Source of the DNA: Flavobacteriaceae bacterium
Lineage (GTDB): Bacteria; Bacteroidota; Bacteroidia; Flavobacteriales; Flavobacteriaceae
Direction: 5' to 3'
Length of the DNA stretch: 12,611 nt
Assembly (NCBI GenBank): GCA_023145595.1
Contig: JAGLDM010000183.1
Span: 1 to 12,611 of the forward strand
In this document: piece after piece, positions 1 to 6,969 of the stretch
Layout: the number at the start of each line of letters is the position of its first letter
How positions within the stretch are numbered: position 1 is the stretch's first letter
Position numbers and translations under genes: made by a program
The notes under the pieces: model-generated
Database searches by the model: none
What the model was told of the DNA's origin: nothing
The model's input: only the letters and a program-made list of their open reading frames with translations

Positions 1-2
1 AA

Positions 3-104
3 GAGATTGCTAAAAACATAAATGGAATTGCTGGAGGCGAATTATATAAAGTCACACAAAGCACAGTAGTAACCGAGTTCTCTAAACCAGAAGTCATTCA
101 ATGA
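3..104 (+). CDS. C-terminal end of an unidentified protein (5' end outside window)
   Basis: An open frame enters from the left edge and stops at TGA 102-104, giving 33 residues that read EIAKNINGIAGGELYKV followed by TQSTVVTEFSKPEVIQ. Codon use and amino-acid composition look like real coding sequence, and the frame ends cleanly just before a GC-rich hairpin. I do not recognise a family from this tail, and no catalytic motif or membrane segment is visible in it. It lies on the same strand as the exporter operon but is separated from it by about 200 nt that include a hairpin and a candidate promoter, so it is probably a separate transcription unit. It could also be an accidental open frame, since only about 100 nt are visible. 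Confidence 0.5.
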   Translation, partial: EIAKNINGIAGGELYKVTQSTVVTEFSKPEVIQ

Positions 105-108
105 ACTA

Positions 109-129
109 CCTCGAGGCAGGGCCTTGGGG
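109..129. repeat. GC-rich hairpin, REP-like palindrome candidate
   Basis: The arms CCTCGAGGC (109-117) and GCCTTGGGG (121-129) pair over 9 bp with two G-U pairs, closing a 3-nt AGG loop. It begins four bases after the upstream stop codon. The GC content is far above the surrounding AT-rich DNA. No T run follows the stem (the next bases are AATTCTATTAATTAA), so it is not a standard intrinsic terminator. Placement right behind a gene end, high GC and flanking AT-rich sequence fit a REP-type dispersed palindrome. That class is an inference; copies elsewhere in the genome would be needed to prove it. Confidence 0.55.
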
Positions 130-207
130 AATTCTATTAATTAAAAAAGCATGAGTTTGCCCTGTGTAGACCCCACAAATAAACACATGCAATCTAAAAT
201 AAAACAG

Positions 208-215
208 TATCTTTG
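208..215 (+). promoter_or_regulatory. Candidate -7 element for the exporter operon
   Basis: TATCTTTG matches the Bacteroidota -7 consensus TAnnTTTG exactly. It lies 91 nt upstream of the chosen start of the TolC-family gene. No good TTTG or TTG -33 partner is seen about 19 nt upstream, so the call rests on the -7 box and its position only. Confidence 0.4.
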
Positions 216-306
216 CTGCATTATCAAATTATTGAATAATTCAACCCTTTATAACAATTCTTGCAAACCTGCACAAAACCATTTGTTTTACTTATACAGT
301 TATTTA

Positions 307-1698
307 ATGAAAAATTATAATTTATATTTTATCGTTTTAGGGCTTCTTATTAATTTCAATTCCTATTCACAAATTAATCTGACCGATTTTGAATTGAACC
401 TCATCTCCAAAAGTTTAGAAAAAAGTTATGAATTAAAAAGTGCAAAACACGAATTATCTATCGATAGTATTGAGCATAAAACCATCAAACAACATTTTAT
501 CCCTACGCTTTCATTAGACGCAATTTACGGATATAGCGGCAGCAGAATTAATCTTGACATTCCAACAACTCATCTCCCAATAACTGGCATAGACTTATTT
601 GAAGGTGAATCTCAGTTTGATGCAAAAGGGCAAGTTTTTAACACCAATCTAACAGCGAAACTTTTATTATTTTCTGGTTTGCAAGTAAATTATGGATCAA
701 AAGCCACTGAAGAAAAAATAAAAGCCAAAAACTTTATGCTAGTCGCAAAAGAGTCTGATATCATAAAAGATGTGATTGGTACTTTTGATAAAATTGAATT
801 GCTTCACAAAGCAGAAGACGTTATATCTTCTAGCGAGACTAGACTTAAAAAAGAAAAAGAACGTGTCACTGCCGCTATTAAAAATGGTTTGGCAATTCCG
901 TATGACCGTCAAAAAATTACAGCAGCCGAATTAAATTTAGCATCCAAAAAAGCCGAATTATATGGGAACTTAAGTTTGCTTTATTTCAAACTTTCGATGC
1001 TCACAGATGTCTCTGTTTCAGAATTGGAAAACTATCAATTTAATTTAAATCCTTGGCTGTTTAAAAATAATTCTAAAACATATCAAGACCGCCCAGAATT
1101 AAATGCATTAGACGCTTCAATCAATGCGTACGATTACAAATTGCGCATGAATAAAAACGCCTATTTACCCAAAGTTCAAGCATTTGCTACACTTTCGTAT
1201 GCAAACCTATTTAATTCATCATTAGCCACTCCCTATTCTATCCCCGGTGGCGTACCAATAAATTTAGAAATTAATAAATTTGAAATGTTTCCTGCATATA
1301 TGCTAGGTGTAGGTATGCATTGGGATATATTTAGTGGTTTCAAAAATTCAAATAAAACATCTAAAACATCCATAGAAAAAACAATTGCAGAAGATGAAAA
1401 AGATGACATTGAAGAGAAACTGGCACTTTTTGCAAAAAAAGTACAGGTAGATTTTGAAGTAAAAAACCAACAAATTCTATTTAAAGAACAAGAAAAAGAG
1501 GTGGCTTTAAACACCTTAAACTTGGGTATTAAAAGTTATCGCGAAGGGCTAATATCTATAACAGAAAGATTACAGTCCGAAACAGAATACCAAAATGCCG
1601 TCTTAAATTATTACAAACTTATTGCCCAACAACGAAGCGCTGCAATCGAACTGTTGATTTCTACCGGAAGTTTAAAAATAGAAAATTTAAAAAATTAG
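307..1698 (+). CDS. TolC-family outer membrane efflux protein
   Basis: Predicted outer membrane channel of a tripartite exporter, acting with the membrane fusion protein and permeases encoded directly downstream. The 463-residue product starts with a signal peptide (MKNYNLYFIVLGLLINFNSYSQ) with likely cleavage around residues 19-22. It continues with the two long alpha-helical stretches and alternating beta segments of the OEP/TolC family, for example the helical region around the motif EKERVTAAIKNGLAIPYDRQ and the late segment SYREGLISITERLQSETEYQNA. Length is normal for the family. I chose ATG 307 although the frame is open back to an ATG at 151, because only the 307 start puts the signal peptide at the N-terminus. 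The stop lies 9 nt before the hlyD-type gene, indicating one operon. Substrate cannot be told from sequence. Confidence 0.9.
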   Translation: MKNYNLYFIVLGLLINFNSYSQINLTDFELNLISKSLEKSYELKSAKHELSIDSIEHKTIKQHFIPTLSLDAIYGYSGSRINLDIPTTHLPITGIDLFEGESQFDAKGQVFNTNLTAKLLLFSGLQVNYGSKATEEKIKAKNFMLVAKESDIIKDVIGTFDKIELLHKAEDVISSSETRLKKEKERVTAAIKNGLAIPYDRQKITAAELNLASKKAELYGNLSLLYFKLSMLTDVSVSELENYQFNLNPWLFKNNSKTYQDRPELNALDASINAYDYKLRMNKNAYLPKVQAFATLSYANLFNSSLATPYSIPGGVPINLEINKFEMFPAYMLGVGMHWDIFSGFKNSNKTSKTSIEKTIAEDEKDDIEEKLALFAKKVQVDFEVKNQQILFKEQEKEVALNTLNLGIKSYREGLISITERLQSETEYQNAVLNYYKLIAQQRSAAIELLISTGSLKIENLKN

Positions 1699-1707
1699 CA
1701 AAACATC

Positions 1708-2691
1708 ATGAAAAACAAAAAGCAAATACTCATTTTAATTGTTCCCGTTTTGATTATCATCATCGGAATTGCGCTATTAATACAACTTAAACCAAATGAA
1801 AATAACACTCGTGTTTTTGTTGGTCTATTTGAAACTACAGAAATTCGCGTAGCGTCCGAAATTCCGGGTCGTATAGAAGATATACATGTACAACTTGGAG
1901 AGCATGTGAAAAAAGGGCAATTACTAGCTACTATAGAAAGTGATATTCTCGATGCAAAAATTCAACAAGCAGAAGGAATGTTTTATGCGGCTAAATCTGT
2001 AAATGAAAAAGCAAAGTCTGGTGCCAGACGCCAAGAAGTAGTTGCAGCAGAAGATCAGTACAAAATGGCAAAAGGACAATACGAGTTTGCTGAAAAATCT
2101 TATAAAAGACTTGAATCCATGCTCAAAGATAGTTTGATTTCACAACAACAAATGGATGAAGTTACTTTTAAACGCGACGCGGCTTCTGATCAAATGAGTG
2201 CGGCAAAATCAATTTTCGAAATGGCAAAAGAAGGCGCTCGCACTGAAGACATTAAAGCCTCTAAAGGACAAATGAATGCTGCAAACGGAAAGGTAAGTGA
2301 AGCCAAGGCATATTATAAGGAATTAGAAATTTACGCTCCTGTTTCGGGTGAAATATCTTCAAAATTAGCCGAAGAAAGCGAAGTGATGCCTGCTGGATAC
2401 CCAATATTTACTATTCAGAAATTAGAAGATATTCATGCCGTGATTCATATTAGAGAAGATTTTTTGAAAGATTTTAAATTAGGTACAGAAATCTCAGCAG
2501 AACTACCTGCTTTTGAAAATAACACACATACATTTAAAGTATCCTATATTGCCTCTATGGCCGATTTTGCAGATTGGATTCCAACCGCAGACAAAGGCAG
2601 ATTAGATATGAAAACTTTCGAAATTCATTTAACTCCTGTTACTAAAATTGAAGACTTACGCCCAGGAATGAGCATTAACATAAAACTTTGA
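1708..2691 (+). CDS. HlyD-family periplasmic adaptor (membrane fusion protein)
   Basis: Predicted inner-membrane-anchored adaptor linking the permeases to the outer membrane channel. The 327-residue protein has one N-terminal membrane segment (about residues 7-26). A split biotinyl-lipoyl-like domain follows: the first half at about 47-78 contains ASEIPGRIEDIHVQLGEHVK and the second half at about 206-238 contains EIYAPVSGEIS. Between them lies a long alpha-helical hairpin (about 80-203) rich in A, K, E and Q, and after them a beta-barrel domain (about 240-327). The hairpin carries two related motifs, KSGARRQE near 103-110 and KEGARTED near 174-181, resembling the GxRxxE hinges of YbhG/YhiI-type adaptors. 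Its TGA stop overlaps the TTG start of the next gene by 4 nt, so translation is probably coupled. Confidence 0.93.
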   Translation: MKNKKQILILIVPVLIIIIGIALLIQLKPNENNTRVFVGLFETTEIRVASEIPGRIEDIHVQLGEHVKKGQLLATIESDILDAKIQQAEGMFYAAKSVNEKAKSGARRQEVVAAEDQYKMAKGQYEFAEKSYKRLESMLKDSLISQQQMDEVTFKRDAASDQMSAAKSIFEMAKEGARTEDIKASKGQMNAANGKVSEAKAYYKELEIYAPVSGEISSKLAEESEVMPAGYPIFTIQKLEDIHAVIHIREDFLKDFKLGTEISAELPAFENNTHTFKVSYIASMADFADWIPTADKGRLDMKTFEIHLTPVTKIEDLRPGMSINIKL

Positions 2692-3848
2692 AAACAATTC
2701 TAAATATATTTATTAGAGAGGTTTTACGACTAAAAAAAAGACCTGCTGCATGGGTGTTACTTCTGGTAATTCCTACGGCTATTTTCTTTTATCTTGGTGC
2801 CATTTATGAAGAAGGTGCTATTGAAAAAGTAAACATTGCTGTATTAGACTTAGATCATTCTGATTTAAGTAGAAAGGTTATTCAGAATGTAGGAGCCACT
2901 CCAAAATTAAACATCGTAAAGTCTCTGAACTCTTCAGATAATATTGATCAAATTTTCATCAATTATCCAAACATCAAGGGGTTTTATGTGATTCCTGAAA
3001 ATTTTCAGAAAAATATTTACTCAGGAAAACAAGAACAACTATTGGTATATACCAATTCTTCCAACATTATTTACGGAAACCTTATCTATAAAGAAGCTGC
3101 TACATTTATCAATACTTTATCTGCCGGAATCAATTTAAAATCTTTTAAACTACATGGGGTTCCGCATGAAAAAGCTCTAAAAATGGTGATGCCTATTCGA
3201 GTAGTCACCAAACCAATGTTTAACTCCTACTATAACTATTTATATTATTTAATTCCCGGTTTAACCACGGTTTTACTACAAATGATTGTCTTTTTTTTAG
3301 CTGCCCGCTCTATAAATTCAGAACACACTGACAATACATATAACGAACTTTTAAAACTTAGCAACGGGAGTGTTTTTAAAATTATTTTTGGAAAATTACT
3401 CACATATACGCTACTCGGGCTTATAGTCGGTATTTTTATATTTTCTGTGGTACATCCATTATTAGGAATTCCGATGAGTACCAGTACCACCCCTTTTTTA
3501 TGGGTTGTTTTGGTATTTGTACTAAGCAACGCCATGTTGGGAATAATGATTTCTACCATATTTAAGAAAGAATCTATTGCCATGGGTATTTCATTTATTT
3601 ACAACTCCCCTGCGTTTGTTTTTAGCGGATTTACTTTCCCTATTATGGCAATGCCGGCATTTAATGCTTGGTATGCACAGTTAATTCCTTACACTCATTT
3701 TCTAAATGCCTTTTTAAAAGGAATTGAAATGAACACTCCGTTTTCTTTTTTAATACAGCCAGTCATTAATTTATTTATTTTCTTTTTAGTAGGCTATGTG
3801 GTCACAGCAATTACTTTACTCATTCAAAATAGAAAAATAACAGTATGA
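2688..3848 (+). CDS. ABC-2 type transporter permease (first of a tandem pair)
   Basis: Inner-membrane permease of the ABC2_membrane_3 / YbhS-YbhR type, 386 residues. It has one N-terminal membrane helix (about 21-40), a large extracytoplasmic domain (about 45-180) and five C-terminal helices (from about 184 to 380). The motif DLDHSDLSRKV at residues 54-64 and SGFTFPIMAMP at 313-323 are shared in near-identical positions with the next gene. The start is TTG at 2688, overlapping the adaptor stop as TTGA; the next in-frame methionine is near residue 166, inside the protein, so TTG is the only sensible start. The stop overlaps the following ATG as ATGA. With no ATP-binding domain in this protein or in the operon, energy must come from an ATPase encoded elsewhere, or the pair works differently from classical ABC exporters. 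Confidence 0.9.
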   Translation: MKTILNIFIREVLRLKKRPAAWVLLLVIPTAIFFYLGAIYEEGAIEKVNIAVLDLDHSDLSRKVIQNVGATPKLNIVKSLNSSDNIDQIFINYPNIKGFYVIPENFQKNIYSGKQEQLLVYTNSSNIIYGNLIYKEAATFINTLSAGINLKSFKLHGVPHEKALKMVMPIRVVTKPMFNSYYNYLYYLIPGLTTVLLQMIVFFLAARSINSEHTDNTYNELLKLSNGSVFKIIFGKLLTYTLLGLIVGIFIFSVVHPLLGIPMSTSTTPFLWVVLVFVLSNAMLGIMISTIFKKESIAMGISFIYNSPAFVFSGFTFPIMAMPAFNAWYAQLIPYTHFLNAFLKGIEMNTPFSFLIQPVINLFIFFLVGYVVTAITLLIQNRKITV

Positions 3849-5008
3849 AAGAGTGGATTAACATATTAAAAAATGAACTTTCTTTAATTTTTGAAGATAA
3901 AAGCATTTTGCTTACCTGTTTGGTTGCACCTATTTTATATGCTTTTTTCGTAGGCTCTATTTATAGTGAAAAGGAAGTGTCTCAAATTCCTATAGCAATT
4001 GTTGATTATGACCACTCTAATTTATCTAGGAAGGTTTCACAATTAGTCAACACTTCTGAAAAAGTTGCTATTCATGGGCATTATTCATCCTTAGGAGACG
4101 CCATGTTCCATTTTAATAATCTCGAAGTACAAGGCATTGTAATTCTACCTAAGGGGTTTCAGAAAAAGACAATGAATTTGGATGGCAGTCATGTAGAATT
4201 GATTTTAAACAATACCAAGTTTTTAACATCAAATGAGGTCAATAAAGCAGTTCAACAAGTAATATTAACAGTTGGAGGAGGCGTACGGATGCAATACCTT
4301 ATCAGCAACAAAATTCCTGTGGAAATTGCAAAACAACAAGCGCAACCCATCATGCCTGTCATTAAACCGATCTACAACACCACTAACAACTATGCGGACT
4401 ACCTACTCCCTGTTTTACTCATATTAATCTTACAACAAACATTGATTCTTAGTTTCGGTCAAAGCGTAGTACATGAATTTAAACATGGCGTACTCCAAAA
4501 CCTAAACAACTACTCTTTCTTTGGATTTATAAAGGTATTATCAGCAAAAAGCAGTTATTATTTAGTGCTTTTTGTTACTTATTTTTTTATTTTTTACAAA
4601 CTAATCTTTCCGCACTTCTCCTTGAGTTTTAACGGATCTATATTTTTGCATTTATTCTTGAGTTCACTATTCATTAGTTCTGTTATAATCTACACCACTC
4701 TATTCGCTTCTTTTTTTAAAACTACCATAGGGTGGACAGAAGTTTTGGCTTTTTCTACCTATCCGTTATTTTTAATTTCTGGCTATTCGTGGCCAATTGA
4801 TGCCATGCCAACAGCGCTTCAATATTTTGCAAATACACTACCCTCAACTCCCTATTTCAAGGTGTTCAATTTATTGGCTGTAGAGGGTGCTCGGTTAGAT
4901 CAAATCACAAACGGATTTATACATTTATTTGTTTTGTTACTGATTGGATACCTGCTATTATTTGTGAGATATAAATTTTTGAAGCGAAAAACCAAAGCCA
5001 TTATTTAA
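3845..5008 (+). CDS. ABC-2 type transporter permease (second of a tandem pair)
   Basis: A 387-residue paralogue of the preceding permease with the same topology: N-terminal helix at about 21-40, extracytoplasmic domain to about 183, then five membrane helices. DYDHSNLSRKV at residues 54-64 aligns with the first permease without a shift, and SGYSWPIDAMP at 312-322 matches the late-helix motif. The two proteins probably form a heterodimeric transmembrane unit, as in YbhR/YbhS. The ATG start overlaps the upstream stop by 4 nt, implying translational coupling and a roughly 1:1 ratio. This is the last gene of the operon; a 155-nt gap follows before the acyl-CoA ligase. The transported substrate is unknown; drug, lipid or peptide export are all possible. 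Confidence 0.9.
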   Translation: MKEWINILKNELSLIFEDKSILLTCLVAPILYAFFVGSIYSEKEVSQIPIAIVDYDHSNLSRKVSQLVNTSEKVAIHGHYSSLGDAMFHFNNLEVQGIVILPKGFQKKTMNLDGSHVELILNNTKFLTSNEVNKAVQQVILTVGGGVRMQYLISNKIPVEIAKQQAQPIMPVIKPIYNTTNNYADYLLPVLLILILQQTLILSFGQSVVHEFKHGVLQNLNNYSFFGFIKVLSAKSSYYLVLFVTYFFIFYKLIFPHFSLSFNGSIFLHLFLSSLFISSVIIYTTLFASFFKTTIGWTEVLAFSTYPLFLISGYSWPIDAMPTALQYFANTLPSTPYFKVFNLLAVEGARLDQITNGFIHLFVLLLIGYLLLFVRYKFLKRKTKAII

Positions 5009-5044
5009 TCTATTCACATAAATACACTTCATTTTTGTCAAATT

Positions 5045-5064
5045 ATCATTTTTTTAATGATTTT
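5045..5064 (+). terminator. Weak AT-rich hairpin with T tract after the exporter operon
   Basis: ATCATT (5045-5050) and AATGAT (5056-5061) form a 6-bp stem around a TTTTT loop, and the stem end runs into TTTT (5061-5064). It sits 36 nt after the last operon stop. The stem has a single G-C pair, so this is a weak terminator candidate at best. Confidence 0.22.
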
Positions 5065-5128
5065 ACATAAAGAGCGTGAAATTAATGAGTTTTTCCTAAT
5101 TTTATCAGGCGCAGATAATATTATTTCG

Positions 5129-5135
5129 TATTTTG
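5129..5135 (+). promoter_or_regulatory. Possible degenerate -7 element for the acyl-CoA ligase gene
   Basis: TATTTTG resembles TAnnTTTG but is one base short, and lies 28 nt before the ATG at 5164. No clear -33 TTG is seen. It is listed because a promoter is expected in this 155-nt gap after the exporter operon. Confidence 0.22.
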
Positions 5136-5163
5136 CGGTATTATACAATCAAATATATAATTC

Positions 5164-6939
5164 ATGCAAATCACACGCCTTTTTGACTTTCCTTATTACC
5201 AATTAAAAAACAAACCATTAACGAATGCCTTTGTATCAAAAAAAGATGGGGAATGGATAGAAACCTCAACACAAGAGTATATTGATAAAGCGAATGCAAT
5301 CAGTAGAGGTTTGCTAAGAATGGGTGTACAACCCAACGATAAAATTGCGATCATATCATCTTCAAACAGAACAGAGTGGAATATTTTAGATATCGGTATT
5401 TTACAAATTGGGGCACAAACGGTTCCTATCTACTCAACGAGTTCTAAAGACACCTACGAATACATATTTTTACATTCTGAAGCAACCCTTTGTTTTTTAT
5501 CTGATGAAGAATTATTTGAGAAAGCAAAATCTATTTCAAACAACTGCCCCGATCTTAAAGAAATTTATTCTTTTGAAACTATTAAAGGTTGCAAAAACTG
5601 GAATGAAGTTTTAGATTTAGGAAAAGATGAATCGAATCAGGATGAAGTTGAAAAAAGAAAAGACGCTGTTAAAGAAACGGATTTAGCAACAATTATTTAC
5701 ACTTCAGGAACAACAGGAACTCCAAAAGGTGTAATGCTATCACATAAAAACATCGTAAGTAACTCTTTAGACGGTACACTTCGACTGCCACTTACTGGAA
5801 GTGACACCAAGGTTCTTAGTTTCTTACCACTGTGTCATGTGTTTGAGCGGGTTTTAATCTATATTTATCAATACAATAGTCTATCTGTTTATTATGCGGA
5901 AAGTATCGAGAAGATGCCCAAGAATATTAAAGAGGTTCAGCCAAGCTTCATGAGCGTAGTTCCACGCTTGTTGGAAAAAATATATGATGCAATTATTGCA
6001 AAGGGTGGTGAGTTAAAAGGACCAAAAAGAATACTTTTCTTTTGGGCTGTGAGAATTGGCGAGCAATACAAGCCTTATGGTGAAAATGGATGGTGGTATG
6101 AGAAACAATTAGCATTAGCTAATAAATTAATTTTTGTAAAATGGCGCGAAGCCCTGGGTGGAAACATCAAGGCCATGGTTTCTGGTAGTGCTGCACTACA
6201 ACCACGATTAGCACGAGTTTTCGCTGCAGCGGAAATGCAGGTTATGGAAGGCTATGGATTAACAGAAACCTCTCCAATAATAAATGTAAACATGTATGCC
6301 AATAAATTATTTAAAATAGGAACCGTTGGCACGCCTATTGACAATGTAGAAGTCAAAATTGCAGAAGACGGAGAAATTCTAGTCAAAGGACCCAATGTAA
6401 TGATGGGCTATTATAAAGATGAAGAACTGTCTTCAAAGGTCATGACTGGAGATTATTTTCATACAGGTGATAAAGGAGAAATTGATGAAGAAGGTTTCCT
6501 GAAAATTACCGGACGTAAAAAGGAAATATTTAAAACCTCTGGCGGTAAATACATATCCCCTGTATTATTAGAAAACGAAATAAAACAGTCTCGCTTTATA
6601 GAACAAGCTCTAGTTGTTGGTGAAGGTCAGAAAATGGCTACTGCCATTATACAACCTAATTTTGAGTTTATAAAAGAATGGGCGCGTATTCATCATGTTA
6701 ATTGTTGCAAATCAAATAAAGATATAATTGATTCCTCAAGAGTCTATGACCGAATTTCTAAAGAAATTAGCATAGCCAATAAAGGTTTTGGAAAATGGGA
6801 AACTATAAAACGTTTTGAGTTAACCGTAGAAATATGGAGTGTTGAGAACGGCCTCCTTACCCCTACATTAAAACCCAAAAGAGATGTAATTCAAGAAAAA
6901 TATATTGATTTATACAATAAAATGTATTCGATTTCTTAA
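5164..6939 (+). CDS. Long-chain fatty acid--CoA ligase (AMP-forming)
   Basis: Predicted acyl-CoA synthetase of the ANL superfamily, activating fatty acids with ATP to acyl-AMP and then to acyl-CoA, for beta-oxidation or lipid synthesis. The 591 residues show the P-loop motif IIYTSGTTGTPKG at 177-189, the adenine-binding motif GYGLTET at 363-369, TGDKGEI from 434 with the ribose-binding D436, and the hinge region GRKKEIFKTSGGKYI from 450 including R451. LLTPTLKPKR at 564-573 holds the candidate catalytic lysine (K570 or K572). These motifs and the length match the FadD15-like bacterial long-chain ligases. No signal peptide or membrane helix is visible, so it is probably cytoplasmic or peripheral. 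It stands alone after the exporter operon and 30 nt before dnaX. Chain-length preference cannot be read from sequence. Confidence 0.94.
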   Translation: MQITRLFDFPYYQLKNKPLTNAFVSKKDGEWIETSTQEYIDKANAISRGLLRMGVQPNDKIAIISSSNRTEWNILDIGILQIGAQTVPIYSTSSKDTYEYIFLHSEATLCFLSDEELFEKAKSISNNCPDLKEIYSFETIKGCKNWNEVLDLGKDESNQDEVEKRKDAVKETDLATIIYTSGTTGTPKGVMLSHKNIVSNSLDGTLRLPLTGSDTKVLSFLPLCHVFERVLIYIYQYNSLSVYYAESIEKMPKNIKEVQPSFMSVVPRLLEKIYDAIIAKGGELKGPKRILFFWAVRIGEQYKPYGENGWWYEKQLALANKLIFVKWREALGGNIKAMVSGSAALQPRLARVFAAAEMQVMEGYGLTETSPIINVNMYANKLFKIGTVGTPIDNVEVKIAEDGEILVKGPNVMMGYYKDEELSSKVMTGDYFHTGDKGEIDEEGFLKITGRKKEIFKTSGGKYISPVLLENEIKQSRFIEQALVVGEGQKMATAIIQPNFEFIKEWARIHHVNCCKSNKDIIDSSRVYDRISKEISIANKGFGKWETIKRFELTVEIWSVENGLLTPTLKPKRDVIQEKYIDLYNKMYSIS

Positions 6940-6944
6940 CTTTG
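6937..6944 (+). promoter_or_regulatory. Candidate -7 element for dnaX, overlapping the ligase stop codon
   Basis: TAACTTTG fits TAnnTTTG exactly and its first three bases are the TAA stop of the acyl-CoA ligase gene. It is 25 nt upstream of the dnaX ATG, leaving a very short leader. A -33 TTG at the usual distance is not seen; the nearest, at 6905-6907, is too far away. Confidence 0.42.
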
Positions 6945-6969
6945 TACGTGTCACTTTTCTAATTATTTA

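Noticed and set aside
151..306. 52-codon in-frame N-terminal extension of the TolC-family gene, starting at ATG 151
   Set aside because: The extension is not family-like, would bury the signal peptide inside the protein, and contains the candidate promoter; ATG 307 gives a normal secreted precursor.
1233..1514. 93-codon minus-strand open frame inside the TolC-family gene
   Set aside because: Antisense shadow of a real gene, dominated by Ser, Phe and Ile from complementing Lys/Glu-rich codons.
3291..3298. T8 run in the first permease gene as a second slippage site
   Set aside because: It encodes Val-Phe-Phe-Leu in a membrane helix, has no adjacent stem that I can see, and truncation there would have no evident product logic.
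3245..3583. 112-codon minus-strand open frame inside the first permease gene
   Set aside because: Antisense shadow; the plus-strand frame is an intact membrane permease with conserved motifs.
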